A stretch of DNA of 64,000 bases from Rhodobacter sp. SY28-1 (lineage in GTDB: Bacteria > Pseudomonadota > Alphaproteobacteria > Rhodobacterales > Rhodobacteraceae), in assembly GCF_005222785.1 (NCBI RefSeq), contig NZ_STGH01000004.1, positions 62,001 to 126,000 on the forward strand. The letters run 5' to 3'. Numbering within the stretch: position 1 is the first letter of the stretch; each line of letters opens with the position of its first letter. The notes under the pieces are model-generated. The model was not told the origin of the DNA, made no database searches, and was given only the letters and a program-made list of their open reading frames with translations. The translations under genes were made by a program, and so were the position numbers. Below are positions 41,617-51,161 of the stretch, in pieces.

Positions 41617-43140
41617 ATGCTAGACCTGACCCTGATCCCCTCTATCGGCGCGACGCTACCCGAACTTCGGGTGAACCGACACTGGATCGGGGGCGCATTC
41701 GTCCGATCCGGGGACGCCGCCTGGTCCGAACGCTTCTCCCCCTCGCATGGCACTGTGGTCAGCCGCTCGGCAGTTGGAACGATCCAAGATTCCGAAGCCG
41801 CCATCACCGCCGCCCGCGCCGCATTTGACGATGGCCGTTGGAGCCAGCTTCCCGGCAAGGCCCGCGCGACGGTCCTGCTGAAAGTCGCCGACCTGATCGA
41901 GGCCAACACGGACCGCATGGCCCTGATCGAGACTCTGGAGAGCGGCAAGCCGATCACCCAGGCGCGGGGTGAGGTCTCAGGCGCCGCCGACCTCTGGCGC
42001 TACGCCGCCTCTCTCGCCCGGACGCTGCACGGCGACAGTCACAACTCGCTGGGATCGGACATCCTCGCCGTTGTCCTGAAGGAGCCCATTGGCGTCGTAT
42101 CGATCATCACGCCCTGGAACTTCCCGTTCTGGATCCTGTCCCAGAAGCTTCCCTTCGCTCTGGCCGCAGGCTGTACCTGTGTCGTCAAGCCCTCCGAACT
42201 CACGCCCTCGACCACCGTTATCCTCTGCGACCTCCTGCAAGAAGCGGGCCTTCCGCCGGGCGTCGTAAACATCGTCCTCGGCTACGGCCAGCCCGTCGGC
42301 GCGACTCTCGCCAGCCACTCGGACGTCGACATGGTCACCTTCACCGGCTCCACCGCCGTGGGCCGGGGCATCGCTTCCGCCGCCTCCATCACGCTCAAGA
42401 AAGTCGCCCTCGAACTCGGCGGCAAGAACCCGCAAGTGATCTTCCCCGACGCAGATCTGGAGTCAGCCGCCGATGCCGTCACCTTCGGCGTCTATTTCAA
42501 CGTCGGCCAATGCTGCAATTCCGGCAGTCGCATCATCGTTCACGAAGACATCGCGGAAGCCTTCACCGCCCGCGTTGTAGAACTCTCGAAACAGGTTGCC
42601 TTCGGCGACCCCCTTGACCCCACAACGCAAGTCGGTGCCATCGTCAGCCCGGAACACGGGCAGAAGATCGACGCCTACGTCACCGCCGCAGCCAAGGCCG
42701 GGGCCACAGTCGCGCTCGGCGGCAAGCTATTGGACATCCCCGGCCTTACCCAGCAGTTCTACCAGCCGACGATCGTCACCAATGTCACCCCCGACATGGC
42801 CATCGCCCGCGAGGAAGTCTTTGGCCCGGTGCTCACCATCCTGACCTTCCGCACGCTGGACGAAGCCCTGGCCCTTGTGAACGACGCCGACTACGGCCTG
42901 TCAGCCGGGGTGTGGAGCGAGAACGTCCACACCTGCCTTCAGTTCGCCCGCGCCGCCCAGGCCGGCACGGTCTGGACCAACACCTGGATGGACGGCTTTC
43001 CAGAGGTCACCTTTGGCGGCGTCAAGCAATCGGGCCTGGGCCGCGAGATTGGTCGCTACGGCCTCGACGAATTCATGGAAATCAAGTCGCTCGTGATGCG
43101 AATCGGCCGCACCCGGGCGCCTTGGGTAAGACCCCGCTAA
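41617..43140 (+). CDS. NAD(P)-dependent aldehyde dehydrogenase
   Basis: A 507-residue aldehyde dehydrogenase. TPWNFPFWILSQKLPFALAAGC is the cofactor-site segment, FTGSTAVGRGIA follows, the general base is Glu266 (ELGGKNP) and the catalytic Cys is residue 299 or 300 in GQCCNSGSR. It sits 1 nt after the hydratase gene and 34 nt before the first sugar-binding protein gene. It would oxidise an aldehyde released by an upstream step to the acid. Confidence 0.94.
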   Translation: MLDLTLIPSIGATLPELRVNRHWIGGAFVRSGDAAWSERFSPSHGTVVSRSAVGTIQDSEAAITAARAAFDDGRWSQLPGKARATVLLKVADLIEANTDRMALIETLESGKPITQARGEVSGAADLWRYAASLARTLHGDSHNSLGSDILAVVLKEPIGVVSIITPWNFPFWILSQKLPFALAAGCTCVVKPSELTPSTTVILCDLLQEAGLPPGVVNIVLGYGQPVGATLASHSDVDMVTFTGSTAVGRGIASAASITLKKVALELGGKNPQVIFPDADLESAADAVTFGVYFNVGQCCNSGSRIIVHEDIAEAFTARVVELSKQVAFGDPLDPTTQVGAIVSPEHGQKIDAYVTAAAKAGATVALGGKLLDIPGLTQQFYQPTIVTNVTPDMAIAREEVFGPVLTILTFRTLDEALALVNDADYGLSAGVWSENVHTCLQFARAAQAGTVWTNTWMDGFPEVTFGGVKQSGLGREIGRYGLDEFMEIKSLVMRIGRTRAPWVRPR

Positions 43141-43174
43141 GGCGGGCAAGTGAAGCGCAAAACGGGAGGAAACC

Positions 43175-44425
43175 ATGCGCCTTTTCGGAAGAACGATGAC
43201 CGCTGCGGCGGCTCTGGTGATGACCACTTCGATCAGCTTCGCCGAGGACGTCGAAGTCCTGCACTGGTGGACGTCCGGCGGTGAGGCTGCTGCCCTCAAC
43301 GTCCTGAAAGACAACCTTGCCGGGGCTGGCACCGGCTGGGTCGACATGCCCGTCGCCGGTGGCGGTGGCGAGGCCGCGATGACCGCGCTCCGCGCTCGGG
43401 TCACGGCGGGCGATGCGCCGACGGCCGTCCAGATGCTGGGCTTCGACATCCTGGACTGGGCCGGGGAAGGGGCGCTGGCCGACCTGACCGCCACCGCCAC
43501 TGCGGAAGGCTGGGACAAGGTCGTCCCCGCCGCGCTGCAAGGCTTCTCGACTTCGGACGGCAAGTGGGTTGCGGCCCCGGTCAACGTCCACTCGACCAAC
43601 TGGGTCTGGATCAACAAGGCCGCGCTGGATGCCACTGGCCTGGCCGCGCCGACCACCTGGGACGAACTGGTGGCCGTCCTCGACAAGATGAAAGAGGCCG
43701 GGATCACCCCCCTGGGCCATGGCGGCCAGCCCTGGCAGGAAGCGACCGTCTTCGACGGGGTCGTCCTTGGCATGGGCGGAGACCTCTACAAGAAGGCCTT
43801 CATCGACCTCGACCCCGCGGCCCTCGGCGGTCCGGAAATGGCCGAAGCCTTCAACCGCCTGATCAAGCTGCTTACCTACGTCGACGACAACTTCTCGGGC
43901 CGCGACTGGAATCTGGCATCCGCCATGGTGATCAACGGCGAGGCCGGGATGCAGATGATGGGCGACTGGGCCAAGGGCGAGTTCCTGAAGGCCGGCAAGG
44001 TTCCTGGGACTGACTTCGTCTGCATCCGCTTCCCGGGAACCCAAGGGTCGGTGACCTTCAACTCCGACCAGTTCGCCATGTTCAACCAGGCCGATCCGGC
44101 TGCCCAGGAAGCCCAGGTCGCGATGGCCAAGGCGATCATGGACCCGGCCTTCCAATCGGCCTTCAACGTGGTGAAGGGCTCCGTCCCGGCGCGGACGGAT
44201 GTGCCGAACGACGCCTTCGACGACTGCGGCAAGAAGGGCATGGCGGACCTTGCCGAAGCCTCGACCGCCGGCACGCTCTTTGGTTCGATGGCGCATGGTC
44301 ACGCAGCCCCGGCGGCGGTGAAGAACGCGACCTATGACGTGATCACCGCGGCCTTCAACGGCGAATACGCCGATGGCGCCGCCGCCGCCGCCGCTCTGGC
44401 CGAAGCCGTAGCCGCCGCGCAGTAA
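43175..44425 (+). CDS. sugar ABC importer substrate-binding protein 1
   Basis: A 416-residue periplasmic binding protein of carbohydrate family 1, similar in pattern to GtsA-type glucose receptors: signal peptide ending SISFAED, then [35 protein letters not shown] and [16 protein letters not shown]. It is related to but clearly different from the second binding protein at 46501-47745. A strong stem-loop (44433-44461) directly follows, which may keep its mRNA abundant relative to the permease genes. Confidence 0.93.
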   Translation: MRLFGRTMTAAAALVMTTSISFAEDVEVLHWWTSGGEAAALNVLKDNLAGAGTGWVDMPVAGGGGEAAMTALRARVTAGDAPTAVQMLGFDILDWAGEGALADLTATATAEGWDKVVPAALQGFSTSDGKWVAAPVNVHSTNWVWINKAALDATGLAAPTTWDELVAVLDKMKEAGITPLGHGGQPWQEATVFDGVVLGMGGDLYKKAFIDLDPAALGGPEMAEAFNRLIKLLTYVDDNFSGRDWNLASAMVINGEAGMQMMGDWAKGEFLKAGKVPGTDFVCIRFPGTQGSVTFNSDQFAMFNQADPAAQEAQVAMAKAIMDPAFQSAFNVVKGSVPARTDVPNDAFDDCGKKGMADLAEASTAGTLFGSMAHGHAAPAAVKNATYDVITAAFNGEYADGAAAAAALAEAVAAAQ

Positions 44426-44432
44426 GCGTCTT

Positions 44433-44461
44433 TCGGGGGGCGGCACAGCGCTGCCCCCCGA
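44433..44461 (+). terminator. stem-loop between binding-protein and permease genes
   Basis: TCGGGGGGCGGC (44433-44444) pairs with GCTGCCCCCCGA (44450-44461), with one G-U pair and a 5-nt loop. There is no U-tract. Such hairpins after binding-protein genes usually slow 3-prime decay or allow partial read-through. Confidence 0.55.
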
Positions 44462-44464
44462 CCC

Positions 44465-44515
44465 AAATTCCTTGAGAAAGGAATCTGTCAAAATCCTTGC
44501 TCAAGGATTTTGGCC
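44465..44515. repeat. diverged double palindrome element
   Basis: Two consecutive inverted repeats, ATTCCTT/AAGGAAT (44467-44473 and 44478-44484) and CAAAATCCTTG/CAAGGATTTTG (44489-44499 and 44502-44512), have the arrangement of the double TTCGAA elements at 3933-3976 and 46317-46363, with the centres changed. Confidence 0.55.
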
Positions 44516-44539
44516 AGCAGAACCAACGGGAGGGACAGG

Positions 44540-45430
44540 ATGGCCACCGAGGTCGATTTCCGCACGCGATTGCAGGACTGGCTGCCAAAGCTGGTGCTTG
44601 CCCCCTCCTTTGCTGTGACGCTGCTCTTCGTCTATGGATTCATCCTCTTTACTGTCGTCCTCTCGTTCACTGGCTCGAAGATGCTGCCCCGCTACGACTG
44701 GGTCGGCTTCGAGAACTACGAGAAACTCTTCGCCCTTCCTGCCTGGACCACCGCGATCACCAACATCGCGATCTTCGCCACGCTTTACATTACCATCTGC
44801 ACCGCCATCGGCCTGATGCTGGCAATCTTCCTCGACCAGAAGATCCGGGGCGAAGGCGTCCTCAGGCCCATTTACCTCTACCCCATGGCGCTCAGCTTCA
44901 TCGTCACCGGCACCGCCTGGAAATGGTTCCTAGATCCCGGCATCGGGCTGGAAAAGATCATGCATCTGTGGGGATGGGAATCGTTCTCCTTCACCTGGAT
45001 CAAGGACGGCGACATGGCGATCTACACTATCGTCATCGCCGCCGTCTGGCAGACAAGCGGGTTCGTGATGGCGATGTTCCTTGCAGGCTTGCGCGGCATC
45101 GACAACGAGATCCTGAAGGCCGCCCAGATCGACGGCGCGTCGAACTGGCAGCTTTACCGCCGGATCGTCATCCCTCTCCTCCGCCCCGCCTTCCTGTCGG
45201 CCTTCGTCATCCTCAGCCACCTGGCGATCAAGTCCTACGACCTCGTCATCGCGCTGACCGGAGGCGGTCCCGGCCGCGCGACCGAAATGCCCGCAACCTT
45301 CATGTACTCCTACACTTTCACTAGGAACCAGATGGGCATCGGCGCCTCCTCCGCCGTGATCATGCTGATGACCATCGCCGCGATCATGGTCCCCTACCTT
45401 TACGCCGAGCTGAAGGAGAAGAAGGCATGA
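44540..45430 (+). CDS. sugar ABC importer permease 1
   Basis: A 296-residue MalF/UgpA-type permease with six transmembrane helices. The EAA loop is EILKAAQIDGASNWQLYRRIVIPLLRPAF, the family hallmark that contacts the ATPase. The ATG at 44540 follows GGGAGGGACAGG. It overlaps the second permease by 4 nt (ATGA). Confidence 0.94.
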   Translation: MATEVDFRTRLQDWLPKLVLAPSFAVTLLFVYGFILFTVVLSFTGSKMLPRYDWVGFENYEKLFALPAWTTAITNIAIFATLYITICTAIGLMLAIFLDQKIRGEGVLRPIYLYPMALSFIVTGTAWKWFLDPGIGLEKIMHLWGWESFSFTWIKDGDMAIYTIVIAAVWQTSGFVMAMFLAGLRGIDNEILKAAQIDGASNWQLYRRIVIPLLRPAFLSAFVILSHLAIKSYDLVIALTGGGPGRATEMPATFMYSYTFTRNQMGIGASSAVIMLMTIAAIMVPYLYAELKEKKA

Positions 45431-46305
45431 GCGCCGTCACCCAGGACACCGCCGTCTCCACCGGGCGCGTCACGCGGGCCTTCATCTACCTGGTCCTGAT
45501 CCTCTTCGCGCTCTTCTACCTGCTGCCCCTCTACGTCATGGGCGTGAACTCTCTGAAACCGCTGGAAGAGATTACCGGCGGCAACATGATGGCCCTGCCG
45601 TCTACCTGGACCCTGGACCCCTGGCGCTCTGCCTGGTCCACCGCCCAGATCGGGGTCGAGCCCACCGGCCTCAAGCCCTATTTCCTGAACTCAATCCTGA
45701 TGGTGGTCCCCGCCGTCGCCATCTCCACCATCGTCGGTGCGCTGAACGGCTACGTCCTGACCAAATGGCGTTTCCGAGGGGACACCTGGGTCTTCGGGCT
45801 GATGCTCTTCTCCTGCTTCATCCCGTTCCAGATCGTCCTGATCCCGATGGCCGTCGTCCTGGGCAAACTCGGCCTTGCGGGTTCTGTCCCCGGCCTGATC
45901 CTCGTCCACGTCGTCTACGGGATCGGCTTCACCACGCTCTACTTCCGCAACTACTACGCGGCCTTCCCCACGGAACTTGTCCGCGCCGCGATGATCGACG
46001 GGGCAGGGTTCTTCCGCATCTTCTGGCGCATCCTGCTCCCGGTTTCCGGCCCCATCGCCGTCGTCTCGGTCATCTGGCAGTTCACCAACATCTGGAACGA
46101 CTTCCTGTTCGGAGCCTCGTTCGGTGGCACCTCGCAGCCGATGACCGTGGCGCTCAACAACCTCGTCCAGTCCTCGACCGGCGTGAAGGAATACAACGTC
46201 CACTTCGCGGGCGCGATCCTGGCCGCGCTGCCCACCCTGATCGTCTACATCGTCGCCGGGCGCTACTTCGTCCGCGGCCTCATGGCGGGGAGCGTCAAGG
46301 GATGA
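45427..46305 (+). CDS. sugar ABC importer permease 2
   Basis: A 292-residue MalG/UgpE-type permease. The EAA loop reads ELVRAAMIDGAGFFRIFWRILLPVSGPI, and the C-terminal FVRGLMAGSVKG is the typical end of this family. It is coupled to permease 1 by a 4-nt overlap; a 195-bp gap with a double palindrome follows before the second binding-protein gene. Confidence 0.94.
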   Translation: MSAVTQDTAVSTGRVTRAFIYLVLILFALFYLLPLYVMGVNSLKPLEEITGGNMMALPSTWTLDPWRSAWSTAQIGVEPTGLKPYFLNSILMVVPAVAISTIVGALNGYVLTKWRFRGDTWVFGLMLFSCFIPFQIVLIPMAVVLGKLGLAGSVPGLILVHVVYGIGFTTLYFRNYYAAFPTELVRAAMIDGAGFFRIFWRILLPVSGPIAVVSVIWQFTNIWNDFLFGASFGGTSQPMTVALNNLVQSSTGVKEYNVHFAGAILAALPTLIVYIVAGRYFVRGLMAGSVKG

Positions 46306-46316
46306 CCTGCGCGACC

Positions 46317-46363
46317 GCAAAAGTTTTCGAAAACTTTTGCCAAGAATTTTCGAAAATTCTTGG
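46317..46363. repeat. double TTCGAA palindrome element, copy 2
   Basis: Two perfect 24-bp palindromes, with cores AAAAGTTTTCGAAAACTTTT (46319-46338) and AAGAATTTTCGAAAATTCTT (46342-46361), share one base at 46340. It has the same arrangement as 3933-3976: AAAAGT-centre-ACTTTT then AGAAT-centre-ATTCT. It lies between permease 2 and the second binding protein. Confidence 0.75.
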
Positions 46364-46500
46364 TCCCGACCCCGACCGTCCCGCGCATCGGCAAAGGACG
46401 TGAAAGGCGACCGCCGGGCGGCGGCAACCACCCGACGGTCATGTTCAACCCAAGCCCGCTTCAGACCGACAAGGGCGAACAGCAGGAAGGAATACCGAAT

Positions 46501-47745
46501 ATGAAGGTCTTGTCCATAACCGCACTGTTGCTGGCCACCGCCAGCCCGGCCCTCGCCGAGCCTTCGGTCGAGGTGATGCACTTCTGGACCTCCGGGGGTG
46601 AGGCAGCGGCCCTTGGCGCGGTGCGTGACAAGGTGGTGGCCGAAGGCGTCACCTGGACCGACGCGCCCGTCGCGGGGGGCGGCGGCGACCAGGCCAAGAC
46701 CGCGCTGCAGGCCCGCATCGCCTCAGGCAACCCGCCCGCCGCCGTACTGATCCTTGGCCAGAACATCCTCGACTGGGCCGCCGAAGGGATGCTTGGCAAC
46801 GTCGATGTGCTGGCTGAAGCTCAGGGCTGGGACGCGGCCCTGCCGCAGGCGGTGAAGGACTTCACCAAGGTCGACGGCCACTACGTCAGCGTGCCCACCA
46901 ATGTCCACCGGACCGACATGATCTGGGCCTCCAAGGCCGCCTTCGACAAGATCGGCGCGGCCTATCCCACGACCTGGGAGGAGCTGAACGCCCTCGCCCC
47001 CAAATTCCTTGAGGCCGGGATCATCCCGCTCGCCCATGGCGGCCAGGCCTGGCAGGAAGCCTACATGTTCGAGGCTGTCGCCCTGGGCGTCGGCGGCGCT
47101 GACTTCTACCGCAAGGCCCTGATCGAGCTTGACGACGCCACCCTACGCGGGCCCGAGATGGTCGCGGTCTTCGCCCAGATGGCGCAGCTGCGCGGCATGG
47201 TGGACGCGAACTTCCCCGGCCGCGACTGGAACCTTGCCTCGGCGATGGTCATCAACGGCGAGGCCGCGATGCAGATCATGGGCGACTGGGCCAAGGGCGA
47301 ATTCACCAACGCTGCCAAGAAACCCGGTGACGATTATGCTTGCATCCCGGTGCCGAAGGCCAAGGGCGACGGGTTCGTCTACCTGGTGAACTCGCTGTCG
47401 CTCTTCACCCAGACCGACCCGGACCTTGTGAAGGGACAGGAGGTGCTGGCCAGCGCGATCATGGACCCCGCCGTGCAGGTCGCCTTCAACCAGGCCAAGG
47501 GTGCGATCCCGGCCCGGACCGACATCGACCTGTCGGCGATGGATGCCTGCGCGCAAGCGACCAGCGCCAGCCTTGCTTCGAATGACGCAGGCGGCACCGC
47601 TGTCCCGACCTTCGCCGGAACCCATGCGGCCAACGCTTCGGTCGTGGGCGCCGCCACCGACGCCATCACCGCTTTCTTCAACTCTGACCAGACCCCGGAA
47701 GAGGCCGCAACCGCCCTTGCCGACGCCATCGCGGCGGCCCGGTAA
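46501..47745 (+). CDS. sugar ABC importer substrate-binding protein 2
   Basis: A 414-residue paralogue of the binding protein at 43175-44425: signal peptide ending ASPALAEP, then [37 protein letters not shown] and [16 protein letters not shown]. Both share the same length and domain plan, which suggests tandem duplication and then divergence around the permease pair. The ATG at 46501 has AGGAAGGAA upstream. It too is followed by a strong stem-loop (47753-47783). Confidence 0.93.
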   Translation: MKVLSITALLLATASPALAEPSVEVMHFWTSGGEAAALGAVRDKVVAEGVTWTDAPVAGGGGDQAKTALQARIASGNPPAAVLILGQNILDWAAEGMLGNVDVLAEAQGWDAALPQAVKDFTKVDGHYVSVPTNVHRTDMIWASKAAFDKIGAAYPTTWEELNALAPKFLEAGIIPLAHGGQAWQEAYMFEAVALGVGGADFYRKALIELDDATLRGPEMVAVFAQMAQLRGMVDANFPGRDWNLASAMVINGEAAMQIMGDWAKGEFTNAAKKPGDDYACIPVPKAKGDGFVYLVNSLSLFTQTDPDLVKGQEVLASAIMDPAVQVAFNQAKGAIPARTDIDLSAMDACAQATSASLASNDAGGTAVPTFAGTHAANASVVGAATDAITAFFNSDQTPEEAATALADAIAAAR

Positions 47746-47752
47746 GGCAACC

Positions 47753-47783
47753 GGCCCTGTCCCGTACTCCCCGGGACGGGGCC
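47753..47783 (+). terminator. stem-loop between second binding protein and ATPase gene
   Basis: GGCCCTGTCCCG (47753-47764) pairs with CGGGACGGGGCC (47772-47783) with one U-G pair and a 7-nt loop. There is no U-tract. It occupies the same place relative to binding protein 2 as 44433-44461 does to binding protein 1. Confidence 0.55.
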
Positions 47784-47805
47784 AACCAACGACATGAGGA
47801 CCAAA

Positions 47806-48915
47806 ATGGGCTTTCTCGACATCCGCAACGTCACCAAATCCTACGGGCAGGTCGAAGTCCTGCACCGCGTCGACATCGCGGTCGAGGAAGGCGAGTTCCT
47901 GGTCCTCGTCGGCCCCTCGGGCTGTGGCAAGTCCACGCTTCTGAACATGATCGCGGGGCTGGAAGGCATCTCGGCCGGCGAGATCGCGATCAAGGGCCGC
48001 GTGGTGAACGGGGTCCACCCCTCCAAGCGCAACATCGCGATGGTGTTCCAATCCTACGCGCTTTACCCCAACATGACCGTCGGCCAGAACATGACCTTCG
48101 GCCTTGAAATGCACGGCGTCCCCAAGCCCGAGCGTGACCGCGCCCTCGCCGATGTCGCGAAACTCCTGCAAATCGAGACGCTCCTCGACCGCAAACCCGG
48201 CCAGCTCTCCGGAGGCCAGCGCCAGCGCGTCGCGATGGGGCGCGCCCTGGTCCGCAACCCCGATGTCTTCCTCTTCGACGAACCCCTCTCCAACCTCGAC
48301 GCAAAACTCCGCGTCGATATGCGGACCGAGATCAAGAAGCTCCACCAGAAGCTCAAGACCACCATCGTCTACGTCACCCACGACCAGATCGAAGCGCTGA
48401 CCCTTTCGACCCGCATCGCCGTGATGAACAAGGGCCATGTCCAGCAACTGGGCACGCCCAAGGAAATCTACGACACCCCGGCGAACGTCTTCGTCGCGAC
48501 GTTCATGGGCTCGCCTGCCATGAACATCGTCCCCGCCAAGATCGTCCTTCGCGACGGCCACCCTCACGCCGCCCTCACCGACGCCGACGGCACCCTCCAG
48601 CACCTCCGCTTCTCGCAAGGTAACCTCGGCGCATGGGAGGGCAGGGACATCCTCCTCGGCATCCGGCCCGAGGCGATCACCGATCCCGAAGGCGCCGACC
48701 GCAAGTCTCACAACATCGTCGCCCTGAGGAACCGCGTGACCGTCACCGAACCCGCCGGGGCCGACACCTTCGTCACCATGACACTGTCGGGCAAGGACGC
48801 CATTGCCCGCATGCGCGCCGACGCGAATGTCGCCCCCGGGCAAGTCTTCGACTTTGCCGTCAACATGGAAAAGGCCGTAGCCTTCGATCCGGAAACCGAA
48901 CAACGGATCGCCTGA
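47806..48915 (+). CDS. sugar ABC importer ATPase (UgpC/MsmK type)
   Basis: A 369-residue ATPase of the CUT1 class. Walker A GPSGCGKST, signature LSGGQRQRVAMGRALVRNP, Walker B VFLFDEPLSNLD and the switch His in VTHDQIEA are all intact; the C-terminal regulatory domain ends with the usual HxFDPETE-like AFDPETEQRIA. The ATG at 47806 is favoured by GAGGA 6 nt upstream over one at 47794. The next gene begins directly after the stop codon. Confidence 0.94.
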   Translation: MGFLDIRNVTKSYGQVEVLHRVDIAVEEGEFLVLVGPSGCGKSTLLNMIAGLEGISAGEIAIKGRVVNGVHPSKRNIAMVFQSYALYPNMTVGQNMTFGLEMHGVPKPERDRALADVAKLLQIETLLDRKPGQLSGGQRQRVAMGRALVRNPDVFLFDEPLSNLDAKLRVDMRTEIKKLHQKLKTTIVYVTHDQIEALTLSTRIAVMNKGHVQQLGTPKEIYDTPANVFVATFMGSPAMNIVPAKIVLRDGHPHAALTDADGTLQHLRFSQGNLGAWEGRDILLGIRPEAITDPEGADRKSHNIVALRNRVTVTEPAGADTFVTMTLSGKDAIARMRADANVAPGQVFDFAVNMEKAVAFDPETEQRIA

Positions 48916-50403
48916 ATGCAGCCTGACGTCATCATCATCGGCTCCGGCATGGGAGGTGCGACCCTCGCCGCCGCCCTGGCCCCAACTGGCCGGAAGGTGC
49001 TAATCCTCGAACGCGGCGACCGCCTGCCCGACAGCCCCGAGGCTCGCGACCCCGCCGCCATCTTCCAGCGCGGCCATTTCAAGCCGAACGAAACCTGGCG
49101 CGACATCTCTGGTGCCCCCCTCCACCCTGGCAACTACGCCTATGTCGGCGGCAACACCAAGTTCTACGGCGCCGTGCTCCTCCGCTACCGGGCCGAGGAT
49201 TTCGCGCCCCTCCGCCACCTCGAAGGCACCACCCCCGGTTGGCCCATCGCCTACGCCGACCTCGAACCCTGGTACTCAAAGGCCGAAACCCTCTACCGCG
49301 TCCGGGGCGACGTAGCGGGCGATCCCACCGAGCCGCCCCATTCCGCCCCCTATCCCTTCCCGCCCGTCCCCGACGAGCCCGACATCCAACGCCTCCGCCA
49401 GGCCTTCGCGTCGCAAGGCCTCCACGTCTCCGCCCTGCCTTTGGGCGTGGACATCGAAGCCTGGCTCAAACGCGCCCGCACCGGTTGGGACGCCTTCCCC
49501 TGCACCACCGGCGCCAAATCCGACGCCGAATCCTGCGCTCTGGCCGAGGCGCTGAATCATCCCAACGTCACCCTCCAGACCAACACCAAGGTCACCCGCC
49601 TTCTTTCCCAAGGCAGCAAGATCACTGGCGTTGAAGTCGAAAGGGCAGGGCGCAAGGAAACCCTGACCGCCCCTCTCGTTGTCCTCGCCGCAGGAGCCAT
49701 CCTCTCCTCCGCCCTCCTCCTCGCCAGCGCGAACGACGACCACCCCACGGGCCTTGCGAACCGTTCCGACCAAGTCGGACGCAACTTCATGAACCACAAC
49801 CTGACCGGCATGGTCGCCTACAACCCTTTCCGCCGGAACCGCACGACCTACGAGAAAACCATCCAGGTCAACGACTTCTACCTCACCGGCGGCCCGAACG
49901 GCGAACCCTTGGGCAACATCCAGATGCTTGGCCGCATCACCGGACCGATACTGGCAGGGGAATCCGGCCTCCCCCTCTGGCTCTCCCACCACATCGCCGA
50001 GCATTCGATCCACATCATGGCCATGTCCGAGGACCTGCCCGACCCCAACTCCCGCGTGCTTTGGCGCAACGGAGAGGTCGTCCTCGACTGGAAGAAGACC
50101 AACACCAAGGCGCACGACCTCCTCGTCAAACGCCTGAAACAAGCGATGAAGAAGGCAGGCTGGCCCATCACCCTGGCGCGAGGCTTCCCCAAGTCCAAAC
50201 CCTCCCACCAATGCGGCACCAACCGCATGGGCGCGGACCCCGCGACCTCGGTTGTTGACGTGAACCTCAAGGCCCACGACCTCGACAACCTCTACATCTG
50301 CGACGCCTCGGTCCTGCCGACCTCCGCCGCCGTGAACCCCTCGCTCACCATCGCAGCCCTCGCCCTGCGCGCGGGCGACCACATCGCGAAAGCCCTGCCA
50401 TGA
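48916..50403 (+). CDS. GMC-family FAD oxidoreductase 1
   Basis: A 495-residue flavoprotein. The N-terminal dinucleotide motif is VIIIGSGMGGATLAAAL, the GMC family sequence GGNTKFYGAVLLRYRAEDF is present, and the C-terminal HQCGTNRMGADPATSVVDVNLKAHDLDNLYICDASVLPTSAAVNPSLTIAALALRAGDHI holds the catalytic His-Asn region of GMC dehydrogenases. It resembles cytoplasmic sugar- or glucoside-oxidising members more than choline dehydrogenase. It starts with no gap after the ATPase and overlaps the SDR gene by 4 nt. Confidence 0.9.
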   Translation: MQPDVIIIGSGMGGATLAAALAPTGRKVLILERGDRLPDSPEARDPAAIFQRGHFKPNETWRDISGAPLHPGNYAYVGGNTKFYGAVLLRYRAEDFAPLRHLEGTTPGWPIAYADLEPWYSKAETLYRVRGDVAGDPTEPPHSAPYPFPPVPDEPDIQRLRQAFASQGLHVSALPLGVDIEAWLKRARTGWDAFPCTTGAKSDAESCALAEALNHPNVTLQTNTKVTRLLSQGSKITGVEVERAGRKETLTAPLVVLAAGAILSSALLLASANDDHPTGLANRSDQVGRNFMNHNLTGMVAYNPFRRNRTTYEKTIQVNDFYLTGGPNGEPLGNIQMLGRITGPILAGESGLPLWLSHHIAEHSIHIMAMSEDLPDPNSRVLWRNGEVVLDWKKTNTKAHDLLVKRLKQAMKKAGWPITLARGFPKSKPSHQCGTNRMGADPATSVVDVNLKAHDLDNLYICDASVLPTSAAVNPSLTIAALALRAGDHIAKALP

Positions 50404-51158
50404 AACCCCTCGCCCTCATCACCGGAGGCCAGCAAGGCATCGGCCTCGGCATCGCGGAAGCCCTTGCAAACCAAGGCTTCCGCCTCGCCATCGCCTCCCG
50501 CTCCGCGCCCACCGACGCCAGCGTCACGCAGGCCCTGCAAACCCTCGGCCCCGACGCCCGCTACTACCGGCACGACCTTGCCAACATCGCTGCCATCCCC
50601 ACTCTCCTCGACTCCATCGAGGCGAACCAAGGCCCCCTCGACGCCCTGATCCAGAACGCCGGGGTCGCCGCGAAAGTCCGCGGTGACATGCTCGACATCA
50701 CGCCCGAGAATTTCGACTGGATCATGGGCATCAACCTGCGCGGAGCCTTCTTCCTGGCCCAAGAGGTCGCCCAGCGGATGGTCGCAACGCAAAGCCACTA
50801 CTACCGGTCCATCACCTTCGTGACCTCCGTCTCGGCCCAGATGGCCAGTCCGGAGAGGGCCGACTATTGCATTTCCAAGGCCGCCGCCGCAATGGCCGCC
50901 CAGACCCTCGCCCTGCGCCTTGCGCCCCACAACATCGGCGTCTACGAGCTGCGCCCCGGCATTATCGAGACCGGCATGACCGCCGGCGTGAAGGACAAAT
51001 ACGACGCCCGCATCGCCGGAGGCCTCGTCCCCGCCGGCCGCTGGGGCCAGCCCGCCGACATCGGCCAGGCCGTCATCCCCCTCGTCACCGGCCAACTCGC
51101 CTTCGCCACCGGGGCCGTCCTCCCCGTCGACGGCGGGCTTTCCATCGAAAGGCTCTGA
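50400..51158 (+). CDS. SDR-family oxidoreductase
   Basis: A 252-residue SDR. The cofactor loop is TGGQQGIGLGIAEAL, the NAG motif is IQNAGVAA, and the catalytic residues are Ser in VTSVSA and Tyr/Lys in YCISKAAA, so the tetrad is intact. It ends AVLPVDGGLSIERL, typical of classical SDRs such as 3-oxoacyl-ACP or polyol dehydrogenases. It lies between two GMC oxidoreductase genes and is coupled to the first. Confidence 0.92.
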   Translation: MKPLALITGGQQGIGLGIAEALANQGFRLAIASRSAPTDASVTQALQTLGPDARYYRHDLANIAAIPTLLDSIEANQGPLDALIQNAGVAAKVRGDMLDITPENFDWIMGINLRGAFFLAQEVAQRMVATQSHYYRSITFVTSVSAQMASPERADYCISKAAAAMAAQTLALRLAPHNIGVYELRPGIIETGMTAGVKDKYDARIAGGLVPAGRWGQPADIGQAVIPLVTGQLAFATGAVLPVDGGLSIERL

Positions 51159-51161
51159 GAC

